From an uncultured Pseudomonadales bacterium (GTDB lineage: Bacteria; Pseudomonadota; Gammaproteobacteria; Pseudomonadales; Azotimanducaceae): a stretch of 64,000 bases of DNA. Positions 35,224-43,402 of the stretch are shown one piece after another. The translations under genes and the position numbers were made by a program. How positions within the stretch are numbered: position 1 is the stretch's first letter; each line of letters opens with the position of its first letter. The stretch covers positions 4,935,154 to 4,999,153 of the forward strand of contig OY282447.1 of NCBI GenBank assembly GCA_958296165.1, read 5' to 3'. The notes beneath the pieces were generated by a model. It did not search any database, had not been told where the DNA came from, and saw nothing but the letters and a program-made list of their open reading frames with translations.

Positions 35224-37237
35224 CGACGTCGCCGAACCGTCGCGCACGAGCGCCGGCGCGTTGCTGCGCGAGATCGTCGGCAGCAACCGCCGCTTCGACG
35301 ACCGTCTCGACACCAGCCCGGACATCAGCAGCCGCGAGGCGCTCACAGTGATGGGGCGCTCCCTTCGTCTCATCGCCCAAGCCCGCCAGCTCTTCGCCTG
35401 TAAGTTCTTCTTGCAGCTCACCCTGATGGTGCCCGGCCTGCTGTTGCCGTGGCTGGCGAAGATCGTGATCGACAACGCACTGCAAGGGCTGCCGTTCGGC
35501 ACGACGGAAGTGGCCTATCCGCCGTTCATGACGCCGATCTTGAACCTACTGGAGGGCAAGGATCCGCTAGGCATCATGGCCACGGTCGCGGTGATCTACG
35601 TGGTGATGCTGGTGACGATCGGCGCCCGCGCCGGCACGACTCAAGCAAATCTGCTGCAAGGGCAAGACGCCGCGACCCAAGCCGAAGACCAGCTCAGCGC
35701 CGGCAGCAGCGCCGGCAGCGGGCTGCTCGGGCTCGCCGAGTTCATGGTGAATGTGCGGCTCACGCAGACGCTGGCGAACAATCTGCGCACACGGTTGTTC
35801 GAGCGCCTTGCCCGGCTGCCGATGACGGCGCTCGGCGACCAGCGCGCCGGCGACAGCCTGTTTCGGGTTCTCTACGACGTGCCGATGGCGCCCGGCCTCA
35901 TCTTCCAGCTCACCTTCGTGCCGTTCTTCATGCTGCTAAGCGGCGTCGTGAATCTCTACCTGCTGCAATACTCCTACGGGCAAGTGGCGCCGGAACTGGT
36001 GCTGGTCGCGTGGCTGACGGTTCCGGCGGCGTTTCTCATCACGTTCCCGTTCTCCGGCGCGCTGCGTCGCACCAGCCAGAACAAACGCGCCGCAGGTGCT
36101 GCGACCACGAACGCCATGGAGGAATCCATGAGCAGCGTGGCCGCGGTGCAGAGCCTCGGCGCGACCAAGCAGGAGCGCGAACGCTTCGCGGCGCGCAGCG
36201 CCGAATCCTTCCTGCGCGAGCGCTACAGCCTGGCCGTCATCTTCACATGTGCATTGATCGCCGGCGCCGCCCTCGGCGTGGCGGCCATCTACGTGACCAT
36301 CCTGATAACGGATCGCGTGATCGACGGCACGATGTCCGCAGGCGACTTCGCAACGTTGATGGGCGTCTACTACGGCATCGTGATTCCGGCCGGCTACTTC
36401 GGCGCCTATTGGATCAAGTTGCAGGAGGCGATTGCCGCCGTCCGCCGCGTGTTCTTCTTCTTGGATTACGAATCCGAGGAAGACCGGACCGGCGGCAAGG
36501 TGCTCACGGATGTCGTCGAAGGAGTGCGCTTCGAGGGCGTGACCTTCGCCTACCCGGACAACCCCCCAGTGCTCGTCGATATCGATCTCGAACTCGCGGT
36601 GGGCGAGTTCGTCGCCATCGTCGGGCCGACCGGCGCCGGCAAGACAACGCTGGCGCAGCTGGTTCCTGGGCTGCTAGCGCCGACTTCAGGGCGCGTGCTG
36701 ATCGACGGCATTGACGCTGCGACGATCGACTTGCACAGCCTGCGCGGGCAGGTGTCTTACGTCTTTCAAGAACACTTCCTGCTCTCGGAATCGATCCGCG
36801 AGAACTTGCTGCTGGCCAATCCCGAGGCTTCGTCGGAGCAGATTGAGGAAGCGTTGCGCACCGCTGGCTGCATGGAGTTCATCAACGACTTGCCAGCGGG
36901 AATCGATACGGTGCTTGGCCGTGCTGGCGATACCTTGTCCGTGGGCCAGCAGCAGCGACTCTCCATCGCCAGAGGGCTGGTGCGCGACACGCGCATCCTC
37001 ATCCTCGACGAACCCACCGCGGCGCTTGATCCGGTCACCGAGAGCGCTTTGGTGACTGCGCTGCGGACGGCGGCCGAGCGCCGTCTCGTGATCGTCATCG
37101 CGCATCGGCTGTCGACGATTCGCAACGCCGATCGCATCGTCTTTTTGGAGGGGGGACGCATCCGCGAGATTGGCAGCCACGATGACTTGATGGGCGATGC
37201 CGGCGGGGCCTATCGCGGGTTCGTGGAGATGCAGTAG
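35216..37237 (+). CDS. Fused ABC exporter (membrane domain + ATPase), second half
   Basis: A 673-residue ABC exporter. It has an extended loop (about 90-170, with a Ser/Gly-rich stretch) and an ATPase with VGPTGAGKTT, signature LSVGQQQR, Walker B LILDEPTAALD and an AHR switch. It is the last gene of the block, and I see no convincing terminator in the 38 bp before the convergent HicB-like gene. It likely partners with the preceding half-exporter. Confidence 0.85.
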   Translation: MTDDVAEPSRTSAGALLREIVGSNRRFDDRLDTSPDISSREALTVMGRSLRLIAQARQLFACKFFLQLTLMVPGLLLPWLAKIVIDNALQGLPFGTTEVAYPPFMTPILNLLEGKDPLGIMATVAVIYVVMLVTIGARAGTTQANLLQGQDAATQAEDQLSAGSSAGSGLLGLAEFMVNVRLTQTLANNLRTRLFERLARLPMTALGDQRAGDSLFRVLYDVPMAPGLIFQLTFVPFFMLLSGVVNLYLLQYSYGQVAPELVLVAWLTVPAAFLITFPFSGALRRTSQNKRAAGAATTNAMEESMSSVAAVQSLGATKQERERFAARSAESFLRERYSLAVIFTCALIAGAALGVAAIYVTILITDRVIDGTMSAGDFATLMGVYYGIVIPAGYFGAYWIKLQEAIAAVRRVFFFLDYESEEDRTGGKVLTDVVEGVRFEGVTFAYPDNPPVLVDIDLELAVGEFVAIVGPTGAGKTTLAQLVPGLLAPTSGRVLIDGIDAATIDLHSLRGQVSYVFQEHFLLSESIRENLLLANPEASSEQIEEALRTAGCMEFINDLPAGIDTVLGRAGDTLSVGQQQRLSIARGLVRDTRILILDEPTAALDPVTESALVTALRTAAERRLVIVIAHRLSTIRNADRIVFLEGGRIREIGSHDDLMGDAGGAYRGFVEMQ

Positions 37238-37275
37238 CTACGCCGACGGAGGGCCGCAAATACCTTACCCATAGC

Positions 37276-37512
37276 TCAACGCTCTGCCGCAGCACTCGGA
37301 CGCCGCCAAGTTGCCGGCGGTTCCGGCAGCGCTCCATCGTCGCGTCGGATGATCGCCAACCACTCGTCCACGATCCCGCACAGCTCCCGGTAAACGGCCA
37401 CTTCGTCGGTGCCGTGACAGCAAGGCCCGATGACGCCGGGGCAGGAGCCGACGAAACACTGGTCTGCTTCGGACCACTCGACCCGCTTGACGTATCGTGC
37501 GCTGTCCTTCAT
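37276..37512 (-). CDS. HicB-like antitoxin-fold protein (orphan)
   Basis: A 78-residue protein with the HicB/UPF0150 fold pattern: YVKRVEWSEADQCFVGSCPG, a Cys-containing loop, then a helix ELCGIVDEWLAIIRRDD. HicB proteins are normally the antitoxins of the HicA mRNA interferase. No HicA-like frame is found on either side, so it is either a lone regulator or a leftover. Its ATG is at 37510-37512. It converges with the ABC exporter block. Confidence 0.65.
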   Translation of the reverse strand: MKDSARYVKRVEWSEADQCFVGSCPGVIGPCCHGTDEVAVYRELCGIVDEWLAIIRRDDGALPEPPATWRRPSAAAER

Positions 37513-37625
37513 TCCTGCGATTCCTCTATTTTCCGCCGCACCTCGCGTTCTTGATAGGGCTTGGCGTCGTCGTCAAGTGTCCGGAGATTGTGACGCTGCC
37601 CCTTCGGGTGTCTATAGTTCCTGAT

Positions 37626-38562
37626 TCATGCGATCGCGAGCTCCTGCTGATCGGGCTCGCTTGCTGCTGTCTGTGCGGTTTGCGCATTCAGCCGTTCGAC
37701 GAGGGCTGGAGACAGGTACAAAGACTCCACCGTGTCGCAATCGCGGCCGAGCAGCGTGGACTGGCTGGATCGTCCGGCGTGGATGGACAAGTGCCGCAGA
37801 CGGAGTTCGGAGGGCAATGGCTCGCCGTGGGTCTTCTCCCCCGTCTTGCCGTCGTAGCTCACGATGTAGGACTTGCCGGCACTGTTCATCGTATGCAGCA
37901 CTTCCACGAACTCGCGGTAGGGCAAGCCGCCCAAGTACCGGTGGTCGCGTGTGAAGGATGTGCCTTGATACGGTGGATCCATGTAGATCACATCGTCGAT
38001 GGATGTTTCCGCGACAACGCTTCGAAAGTCTCGCGCCGTCACTCTGGTGCGAGCCGCCAATGCGGCCGAAACTCGAAGGAGCTGCGAGCGCATGGCTTCT
38101 GGCCTCATGCCCGCCCGCCGGTTGTCCGCGCTTTGATTGAACCGTCCGTCCGAGCTGTAGCGCACCGAGCCTTTGACGATTCGCGCCAGCAGATAGAGCA
38201 AGAGGTGCGGTTCTTGCGTTTGATTGAACTGGCGGCGAACGCGGTAGAAGAACGCTCTTCTGTCCTCTATCTAGCTGCTCGCGCCATAGGCTTTCGTAGC
38301 GTTCGGCCAGTTGCACGGGGCGCTCCAGTATCTCCCGCCATAGCGCCATGAGGGGCGCATTGGCGTCGTTCAGCCAGAATCGCTGTGCTTGGCCATGAAC
38401 CGCAGCCGCAAGGGATACGGCGGCGGAACCGCAGAAGGGTTCGATCAGAAGCCCGGTGCCGACCGGGATATGGGGAAGAATGTGCCCGCTGATCGAGCGC
38501 TTGCTGCCTTGATACGGAAACGGGTGCGGCACCGGCGGCCGGCTGGCTGGCGTATTGGGCAT
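37626..38562 (-). pseudogene. D12-class DNA adenine methylase (Dam-like), single frameshift
   Basis: The 5' part (38562 to about 38268) encodes PFPYQGSKRSI and IEPFCGSAAVS, the N-terminal and S-adenosylmethionine-binding motifs of D12 adenine methylases. The rest lies in another frame, from about 38268 to 37626, with LARIVKGSVRYS, the catalytic DPPYQGTSF and a final ESLYLSPALVE. The frames meet near CAGCTAGATAGAGGAC (about 38265-38280). One base change would restore a protein of about 311 residues. It could be a recent mutation or an assembly error. Confidence 0.8.
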
Positions 38563-38925
38563 CGTGCGTCGCTCTTACTGCCGCCTATCTGCTCGGTGCG
38601 GATTGCGTCGCAGCCCATCACAGCAGCGCAGGATGGGCGTTGGGCACGGAAACGCAACTCGCGTGGTGTGCGACAAATCGTAGCTCAGTGATTGCGCGCA
38701 GAGCCATTGCCACTTTCGACCAATGGACGGGCTGCGGCGATCTCGCACATTCACAAAGGGCGATGTCGCACAGCGGATAGGGCGTTTCTATACCTCTACG
38801 TCGGGCTGATGTCCTACATACATGGGGCGGCGGCGCGCCTATGTGGTCCGGGTGGCGGCCTTGGCCGGTAGTTCGCCCAGAGAGTCGTGGTGGCCGCGTG
38901 GATCGGCACGAAGCCGATCTCCGAC
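38563..38925. other. Gene-free stretch upstream of the D12 methylase
   Basis: No convincing coding frame, RNA gene or promoter was seen in these 363 bp. They contain copy 3 of the dispersed 31-bp repeat, oriented towards the methylase remnant and ending about 100 bp before its start. Confidence 0.6.
38666..38696 (-). repeat. Dispersed repeat, copy 3 (31-bp core)
   Basis: The reverse complement matches the 31-bp core at 39910-39940 with two differences and at 17148-17178 with about four. Key parts are GCAATCACTGA and TTTGTCGCACACC. Confidence 0.8.
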
Positions 38926-39708
38926 TCAGATTTGACGGTAGTAGTACGTGGTTGTCGTGCTCCGGCGCGGGCCTTCGCGGCTTACGAGAACGAGGTTGGC
39001 TTGGTCTTGGAACTTGCGGCCTTCCAAGGCGCTGCAAACATTGGGCGTAGCTTGGCGCAGCGCCATTTCGCGCTCGACGTCGCCAGCGCGGATGGCAAGC
39101 GTTTCGTTGCCCGATTCGCGCCAGGGCGTGACGTAGTTCTCAATCGCATACCGACGAATTTCGTCCGCTTGCGACACCGGTGCCGAACGGGACGGCGGTC
39201 TGTGGGCCGGAACAGACGACCTTGGCCCAGCGCCACTACTGGATCGCAGCGTGCCCTTCATGGGCGCGTTGGCAGCTTTGCGCGACTCCCAAAGCCGAGC
39301 CACTTCCGCTGCCTGCGTTTCTGCCTTGACGGCGCGAAGAAGGCGAACGGTGGTGTCCAAAGCCCGGTCCACATCCGCATCCGTTGCCATTCGCATCTGT
39401 TGATGCGCCCACTTGTTGCGCCACTCCTGCGTCTCGCCCACGAACCAGCGTTCCATTCGCCCAAGCGTGGTCCCGAAGACTTCAGGCCATCGCTCCTGCA
39501 TCAGGTTGAGCAGGACGTAAACCTCCCACTCGCGGATTGGCGTTTTCCTTAGCTTGTCCCTTACGTCGCGCGGCGATTTCGACCTTATGAAGTCTTCGAT
39601 CTGATTCCTAGGCAAACGCAAACGCTCAACTTCACGTTCCACGAAAGGTCCCAACCCCTCGCGCAGCAACTCAAGCGCCCGGCCGATGTCGGCCGTGTTT
39701 CGAGACAT
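38926..39708 (-). CDS. Swt1-type HEPN domain protein
   Basis: A 260-residue protein. The N-terminal half is a Swt1-like HEPN domain: ALELLREGLGPFVERE, then WEVYVLLNLMQERWPEVF and the ribonuclease-type R-x4-H motif RNKWAH (97-102). After a Ser/Pro/Arg-rich linker (about 150-185), a compact C-terminal domain follows (YAIENYVTPWRESG, then TIRAGDV-like LAIRAGDVEREM and CSALEGRKF). HEPN proteins with this motif are often RNases in toxin-antitoxin and defence systems. The start at 39708 has GGGGGAG upstream; an in-frame extension to 39786 lacks homology. No obvious antitoxin partner is adjacent. Confidence 0.75.
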   Translation of the reverse strand: MSRNTADIGRALELLREGLGPFVEREVERLRLPRNQIEDFIRSKSPRDVRDKLRKTPIREWEVYVLLNLMQERWPEVFGTTLGRMERWFVGETQEWRNKWAHQQMRMATDADVDRALDTTVRLLRAVKAETQAAEVARLWESRKAANAPMKGTLRSSSGAGPRSSVPAHRPPSRSAPVSQADEIRRYAIENYVTPWRESGNETLAIRAGDVEREMALRQATPNVCSALEGRKFQDQANLVLVSREGPRRSTTTTYYYRQI

Positions 39709-40129
39709 CGCATCTCCCCCGTCAGAACGAAATGAGCGTAGCAAAAAACGCGCAGCTAAGTAGCCAGAACGCGCCCTTGTCCGCACAGTCAGCTACGCCC
39801 CGCCGCTCGGCATTCGGGCGTCGTCCACTCCCGTCACCACGATCAACGTGCTCACCCAGAAGAACGACACCATGGAGGCATCAAACTCGTTGGAATAAGG
39901 ACGCAGTGAGCAATCACCGACCTACGATTTGTCGCACACCCCCGTGGCCGTCGATTGCCAGCCAACGGTTCCAAGGGCTAAGCTCCACGGTGCCGACAAC
40001 TTCGAGTGCAAGTACGCACATGTAGAGCTTGCCCTCAGCCTATTGGTGAAGCGGCGGCTGAATTGATAGAGAACGTACTGGACGGCAATGACGTGAACGA
40101 CATGCCTAGCGGAAAAGACGAGCGCTCCA
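39709..40129. other. Gene-free stretch between the HEPN gene and Rpn-like remnant B
   Basis: About 420 bp with only short, unconvincing frames. It carries copy 2 of the dispersed repeat (39897-39940). The rest looks like decayed accessory DNA that I cannot assign. Confidence 0.5.
39897..39940 (+). repeat. Dispersed repeat, copy 2 (44-bp form)
   Basis: Pairs with 17135-17178 over 44 bp; its last 31 bp also match copy 3 on the other strand. It lies about 190 bp before Rpn-like remnant B. Confidence 0.8.
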
Positions 40130-40657
40130 GAGCTGCAGCCGCAGCTCTATCGGCGCGTTGACGCCGGCGCGGGTTCGGAGCAGGATTGCCCCGAGAACAA
40201 TCTGGTGGCGGCGACTATCCGGCTGCAGCGCAGCGCCACGCCGGACGAGATTGGGCCGCGCCTGTTGGCAGAGGCCCGGCGCTTTCCAGGGCCTGCGCGG
40301 CGGGCGTTCCGACAGGCGCTGCACGCCTGGGCGAAGGCGTTGTGGGCAAACGAGATGGGGGCCGAAGCGGCCTTTTCGTCCTTCGAGGAACTGGAGCAAG
40401 AGGAGCAAGAGATGGCAACCATCCTACAGGCGCGCTGGGCAGACCTGCGCACCGAAGAGCGCGAGTTGGGCCGTGCAGACGAGCGCATCAGGCACCAAGC
40501 GGCGCTGAAGTTCGGCTCTGGCACGGCGGATCGACTGGCAGACCATTTGGCTGGCCTAACGACCAGGGCGGATCTGGACCGCGTTGGCAACTGGATCATC
40601 GAATGCGAATCCGGCGATGAGCTGTTGTCGCGCCTGCACTCCATCGCCTCCACGTGA
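40130..40657 (+). pseudogene. Rpn-like protein remnant, copy B (C-terminal part)
   Basis: A frame of about 175 codons without a credible start or N-terminal domain. It begins ELQPQLYRRVDAGAGSEQD and continues with FPGPARRAFRQALHAWAKAL, a coiled-coil stretch rich in Glu, and a C-terminus HQAALKFGSGTADRLADHL and WIIECESGDELLSRL. That ending resembles the C-terminal region of Rpn/PD-(D/E)xK transposase-like proteins. The nuclease part is missing. It contains a 12-bp insertion relative to copy A near 40153. A trailing stretch to 40757 matches the end of copy A. Confidence 0.5.
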
Positions 40658-40826
40658 ACTACAACGGCGGGGCCACGTACACGCCGAGTTTCCACCCCTT
40701 GATGCGCGAGCTGCAGCGGCGGCCTCAAGCGGCCGGCTGCACGACTACTAGACGGTCAGAATCGCTCGGCCTTCGCCCACTGCGCGGCCGCGGCAGTTCG
40801 AGCGGCGCCCCGTCAACGCGTCGTCC

Positions 40827-40870
40827 ATGAGCTCGCCGAATATCTTGGCGATGTTGCCGCGGTTGATCTC
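40827..40870. repeat. 44-bp duplicate of the mcrB Walker B region
   Basis: This stretch is identical to 43942-43985 in mcrB except at one base. In mcrB it encodes (on the minus strand) EINRGNIAKIFGEL, the signature after Walker B. Here it is an isolated scrap with no surrounding mcrB frame, just before the aspartic protease gene. Confidence 0.9.
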
Positions 40871-40888
40871 CTGTGTAGCAAGAGGCCA

Positions 40889-41269
40889 ATGGGCTTGATC
40901 AACGCCGAAATAGAACTCTCCAACGCTAGTGACAGGGAAATCAGGCCGGTCAAGGTGAAGGCACTGGTCGACACTGGCGCACTACACTTGTGCGTGCCAG
41001 AGCACATTGCCCTGCAACTGGAGTTGCAGGAGCTCTACAAGCGCGAAGTGAAGACCGCCGACGGCAAGAGCCATCTGGTTCCCTACGTGGGCCCGGTGGC
41101 AGTTCGGTTCGACAATCGAGGGTGCTTCACGGGCGCCTTGGTCTTTGGCGACGAGGTGCTGCTTGGTGCCGTGCCGATGGAGGACATGGACGTGTTGATT
41201 TCTCCGGCCACCGAATCTTTGATCGTCAACCCAGATAGCCCCAACATCGCCACTTCAGTGGTGAAGTAG
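40889..41269 (+). CDS. Retropepsin-like aspartic protease, clan AA
   Basis: A 126-residue protein with the single-domain retropepsin plan: the catalytic ALVDTGA (about 26-32), HLCVPEHIALQL after it, an AVRFDNRGCF strand and GAVPMEDMDVLISP, matching the second hydrophobic-Gly block. Such proteins act as dimers; bacterial examples are of mostly unknown function. The ATG at 40889 has AGAGG just upstream, and the predicted length is typical of the family. It sits in decayed DNA with an mcrB scrap upstream, so it may have come with a lost neighbour. Confidence 0.8.
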   Translation: MGLINAEIELSNASDREIRPVKVKALVDTGALHLCVPEHIALQLELQELYKREVKTADGKSHLVPYVGPVAVRFDNRGCFTGALVFGDEVLLGAVPMEDMDVLISPATESLIVNPDSPNIATSVVK

Positions 41270-41611
41270 CGGGATTCCTACCGCACGGATTCAGATGCGG
41301 GTTGCTGGCGAGGTCACGTGGATTGCCGTCACTCGCTGGAACCAGATCTCGTGAGCAACACCAACGGCCCTTATCTTTGGGATCGAGGGTCTCAAGTACG
41401 AAATTAGGTGTCGAGGGAGCTACGACTGTCGTTGGCCGCGCCAGTTGGATCTCCTGTATCGAGAGCGATGGCTATGCCTCAGTTCCGTGCTGCCGCCTCT
41501 TCGAGTCGCTCGAACATCAAGTCTCGGCGGCCAAGTCCACGGCGCTGGATCAGCCCCGCTTACGCGTCTTCTCCCGTCCACTGATAGGCTACCGATAAGT
41601 CACAGGAGAGC
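41270..41611. other. Gene-free stretch between protease and HicB-like remnant
   Basis: I see no supported gene, RNA or repeat in these 342 bp. It ends in a good ribosome-binding site, ACAGGAG, belonging to the HicB-like remnant. Confidence 0.5.
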
Positions 41612-41816
41612 ATGGCCAAGTCTTCGTGGACCGCCGTTGTTGGCCAAGAGGACGGTTGGTGGATCGGCTGGGTGGCAGAAGTGCCCGGCGTGAACACGCA
41701 GGAGCACAATCTGCTCGAATCACTTGCGGAAGTGCTGCGCGAAGCCTCGAGATCGCCACGATACGCTCGCTCAAGCACAGACCTCAACCTTTGAAGAGGT
41801 CGCGCTCGCCATCTAA
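41612..41816 (+). pseudogene. HicB/UPF0150-like gene, frameshifted
   Basis: It starts well (CACAGGAG, then ATG at 41612) with WTAVVGQEDGWWIGWVAEVPG and a LLESLAEVLREA helix, typical of HicB/UPF0150 proteins. After LREA the frame changes. The expected ending FEEVALAI with a TAA stop is found in a third frame at about 41790-41816. At least one net base has been gained or lost, so the full protein cannot be made. No HicA partner is seen. Confidence 0.7.
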
Positions 41817-41886
41817 GCGGAACGCTCGGCACCGCAACCCGATGACATCGGCTGAGGTCGACGCCTGCGCCACTTCGGCTGAAGAG

Positions 41887-42036
41887 TCAAGGATCTGGCA
41901 CGGCGAGGCACCGGCAGATCTTCTTCGTTAGCGTGTTCAGTATCTCGGGGTTCAGCGCAGGCTTGAGCATCCGCCAAGGCCCTTCGAACACTCGCCCATC
42001 AAAGGCTTCGTCCGCGGTCAACTGGCCGCTAGCCAC
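41887..42036 (-). CDS. Possible small protein downstream of mcrC, unknown
   Basis: A 49-codon frame starting with GTG, on the same strand as mcrBC and 34 bp after mcrC. It reads LTADEAFDGRVFEGPWRML and NPEILNTLTKKICRCLA, a protein-like composition. It may be a real small gene or the tail of a lost one. I do not recognise it. Confidence 0.25.
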   Translation of the reverse strand: MASGQLTADEAFDGRVFEGPWRMLKPALNPEILNTLTKKICRCLAVPDP

Positions 42037-42070
42037 AAGGGCCCATCAAGCGTTCCCCGCCATACGGGTA

Positions 42071-43402
42071 TCAGAGCGATTGATCGACAGCACCCTGGGG
42101 ACGCTTCGGCGTCTCAGTACTCTTGCCGGTGCGCCCGCTGAGCTCTTCGATGATGTCACCAACGCTGTGGCTCGGCTGGAGCACATCGAACGGAAAGCAC
42201 CACAAGGCGAGCGGTTGGCCGACGGCATCATCGAACTCGTAGCGCAACGGCGACTGAAACTGCCGCCTCTTAGGGTAGATCAACGCTACGCTGCGGCAGC
42301 CGAACTTCCGGCCGTAGCTGTAGAGCTGGTAGACATCAGCCTGAACGACATCGTGCTTCGGACCGCTGCTCGTACCGTCGATTTTCTTCCACTTCGCATC
42401 GAGCACGAAACGCACAGTCTTGCCGTGCATCAAGGTGATGTCAGGCTTCATCGTAAAGGCGTTGGCCGCGTCGATCTTCGCAAACGCCCGCTGCGGCCCC
42501 TGCGCCCGCACATCATACTGCCTCTGATAGCGACGGAAGGCATCCACCACGAAATCCTCGAATACTTGCTCCATCGGGAACAGCAACGCTCGATTGATAT
42601 GCTCGCCGCCGAAGGTCGCCAAGCCGTGGTTGAACAGAAACAGCCCCACCCAGTCCATTACGGTGTCGTAATGACGCATGGTGCGATCGATGCGCCGATG
42701 TTGCCAATCAACGTCGGGACGCTCCGAGAGCGGCACGTCAGCGAAGCAGACGCGCAATTGGTGCAGCAACTGCCAGTGATCTGGGTGTGCTTTCGTGCGA
42801 AGCCTGTGGATCGTCGTGTGAATCAACCGGTTCACCGGGCGGTCCGCGGTAAACTCGTCGAAACCCACATAGAAGCTTGCACGATTCGCAGCGTTGAGGC
42901 GGATGTGTTGCGGAAACTGGATACGGCCGCGCAAGCAGTACAGGTTCTCTTCTACGGGCTGGTAGTGGCGGGCTAGGCCGCGCTGCGTGAGGCGCACGAG
43001 ATCGTCAAGGAACAGCCGCACGAAAACGCTCAGCATGTCGAAGCGATGCAGCGCCTTGATGCTGGCTTGGTTGAACTCCGCGAAGCGCAGAGCGCGGTAG
43101 GCACGGAGCATTTCGAGGAACACTCTGCGGGTCTCTGGCTTGCTCGCCTCACTCGTAGCGAAATCGATTTTCGGCAGAATCTCGACCACGGTACCGTGGC
43201 TCGTCTCAATGACGCCGACATGGTTGCGGGCGCGGAGCCCGCCGTCTCGAAGTGCCAACACCGGACGCGCACGTTGCGGGTCGTCCTCGTCGACATTTGC
43301 TAGGGCGAAATGCTTGAGGCCGTCCTGTTCGGCCGCGCCAAGATGGGGGAGCGCTTCATGCTCCTCAACGACGATGTGCCTAGCTGTCGTCTGGTACGCC
43401 AC
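42071..43402 (-). CDS. mcrC: McrC, nuclease subunit of McrBC type IV restriction system
   Basis: A 443-residue protein. Its N-terminal part contains GVIETSHGTVVEILPKIDF and RRVFLEMLRAYR, typical of McrC. The C-terminal PD-(D/E)xK nuclease core is visible as KPDITLMHG followed by LDAKWKKID, with the catalytic acids and Lys. McrC cuts DNA when driven by the McrB GTPase at modified cytosines. The start is taken as GTG at 43402, which overlaps mcrB by 23 bp; no ATG fits. The C-terminal 60 residues are less conserved. Confidence 0.85.
   Translation of the reverse strand: MAYQTTARHIVVEEHEALPHLGAAEQDGLKHFALANVDEDDPQRARPVLALRDGGLRARNHVGVIETSHGTVVEILPKIDFATSEASKPETRRVFLEMLRAYRALRFAEFNQASIKALHRFDMLSVFVRLFLDDLVRLTQRGLARHYQPVEENLYCLRGRIQFPQHIRLNAANRASFYVGFDEFTADRPVNRLIHTTIHRLRTKAHPDHWQLLHQLRVCFADVPLSERPDVDWQHRRIDRTMRHYDTVMDWVGLFLFNHGLATFGGEHINRALLFPMEQVFEDFVVDAFRRYQRQYDVRAQGPQRAFAKIDAANAFTMKPDITLMHGKTVRFVLDAKWKKIDGTSSGPKHDVVQADVYQLYSYGRKFGCRSVALIYPKRRQFQSPLRYEFDDAVGQPLALWCFPFDVLQPSHSVGDIIEELSGRTGKSTETPKRPQGAVDQSL

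Noticed and set aside
37238-37275. Possible terminator after the 15-gene block
   Set aside because: No stable hairpin followed by a T-run could be found in this 38-bp gap.
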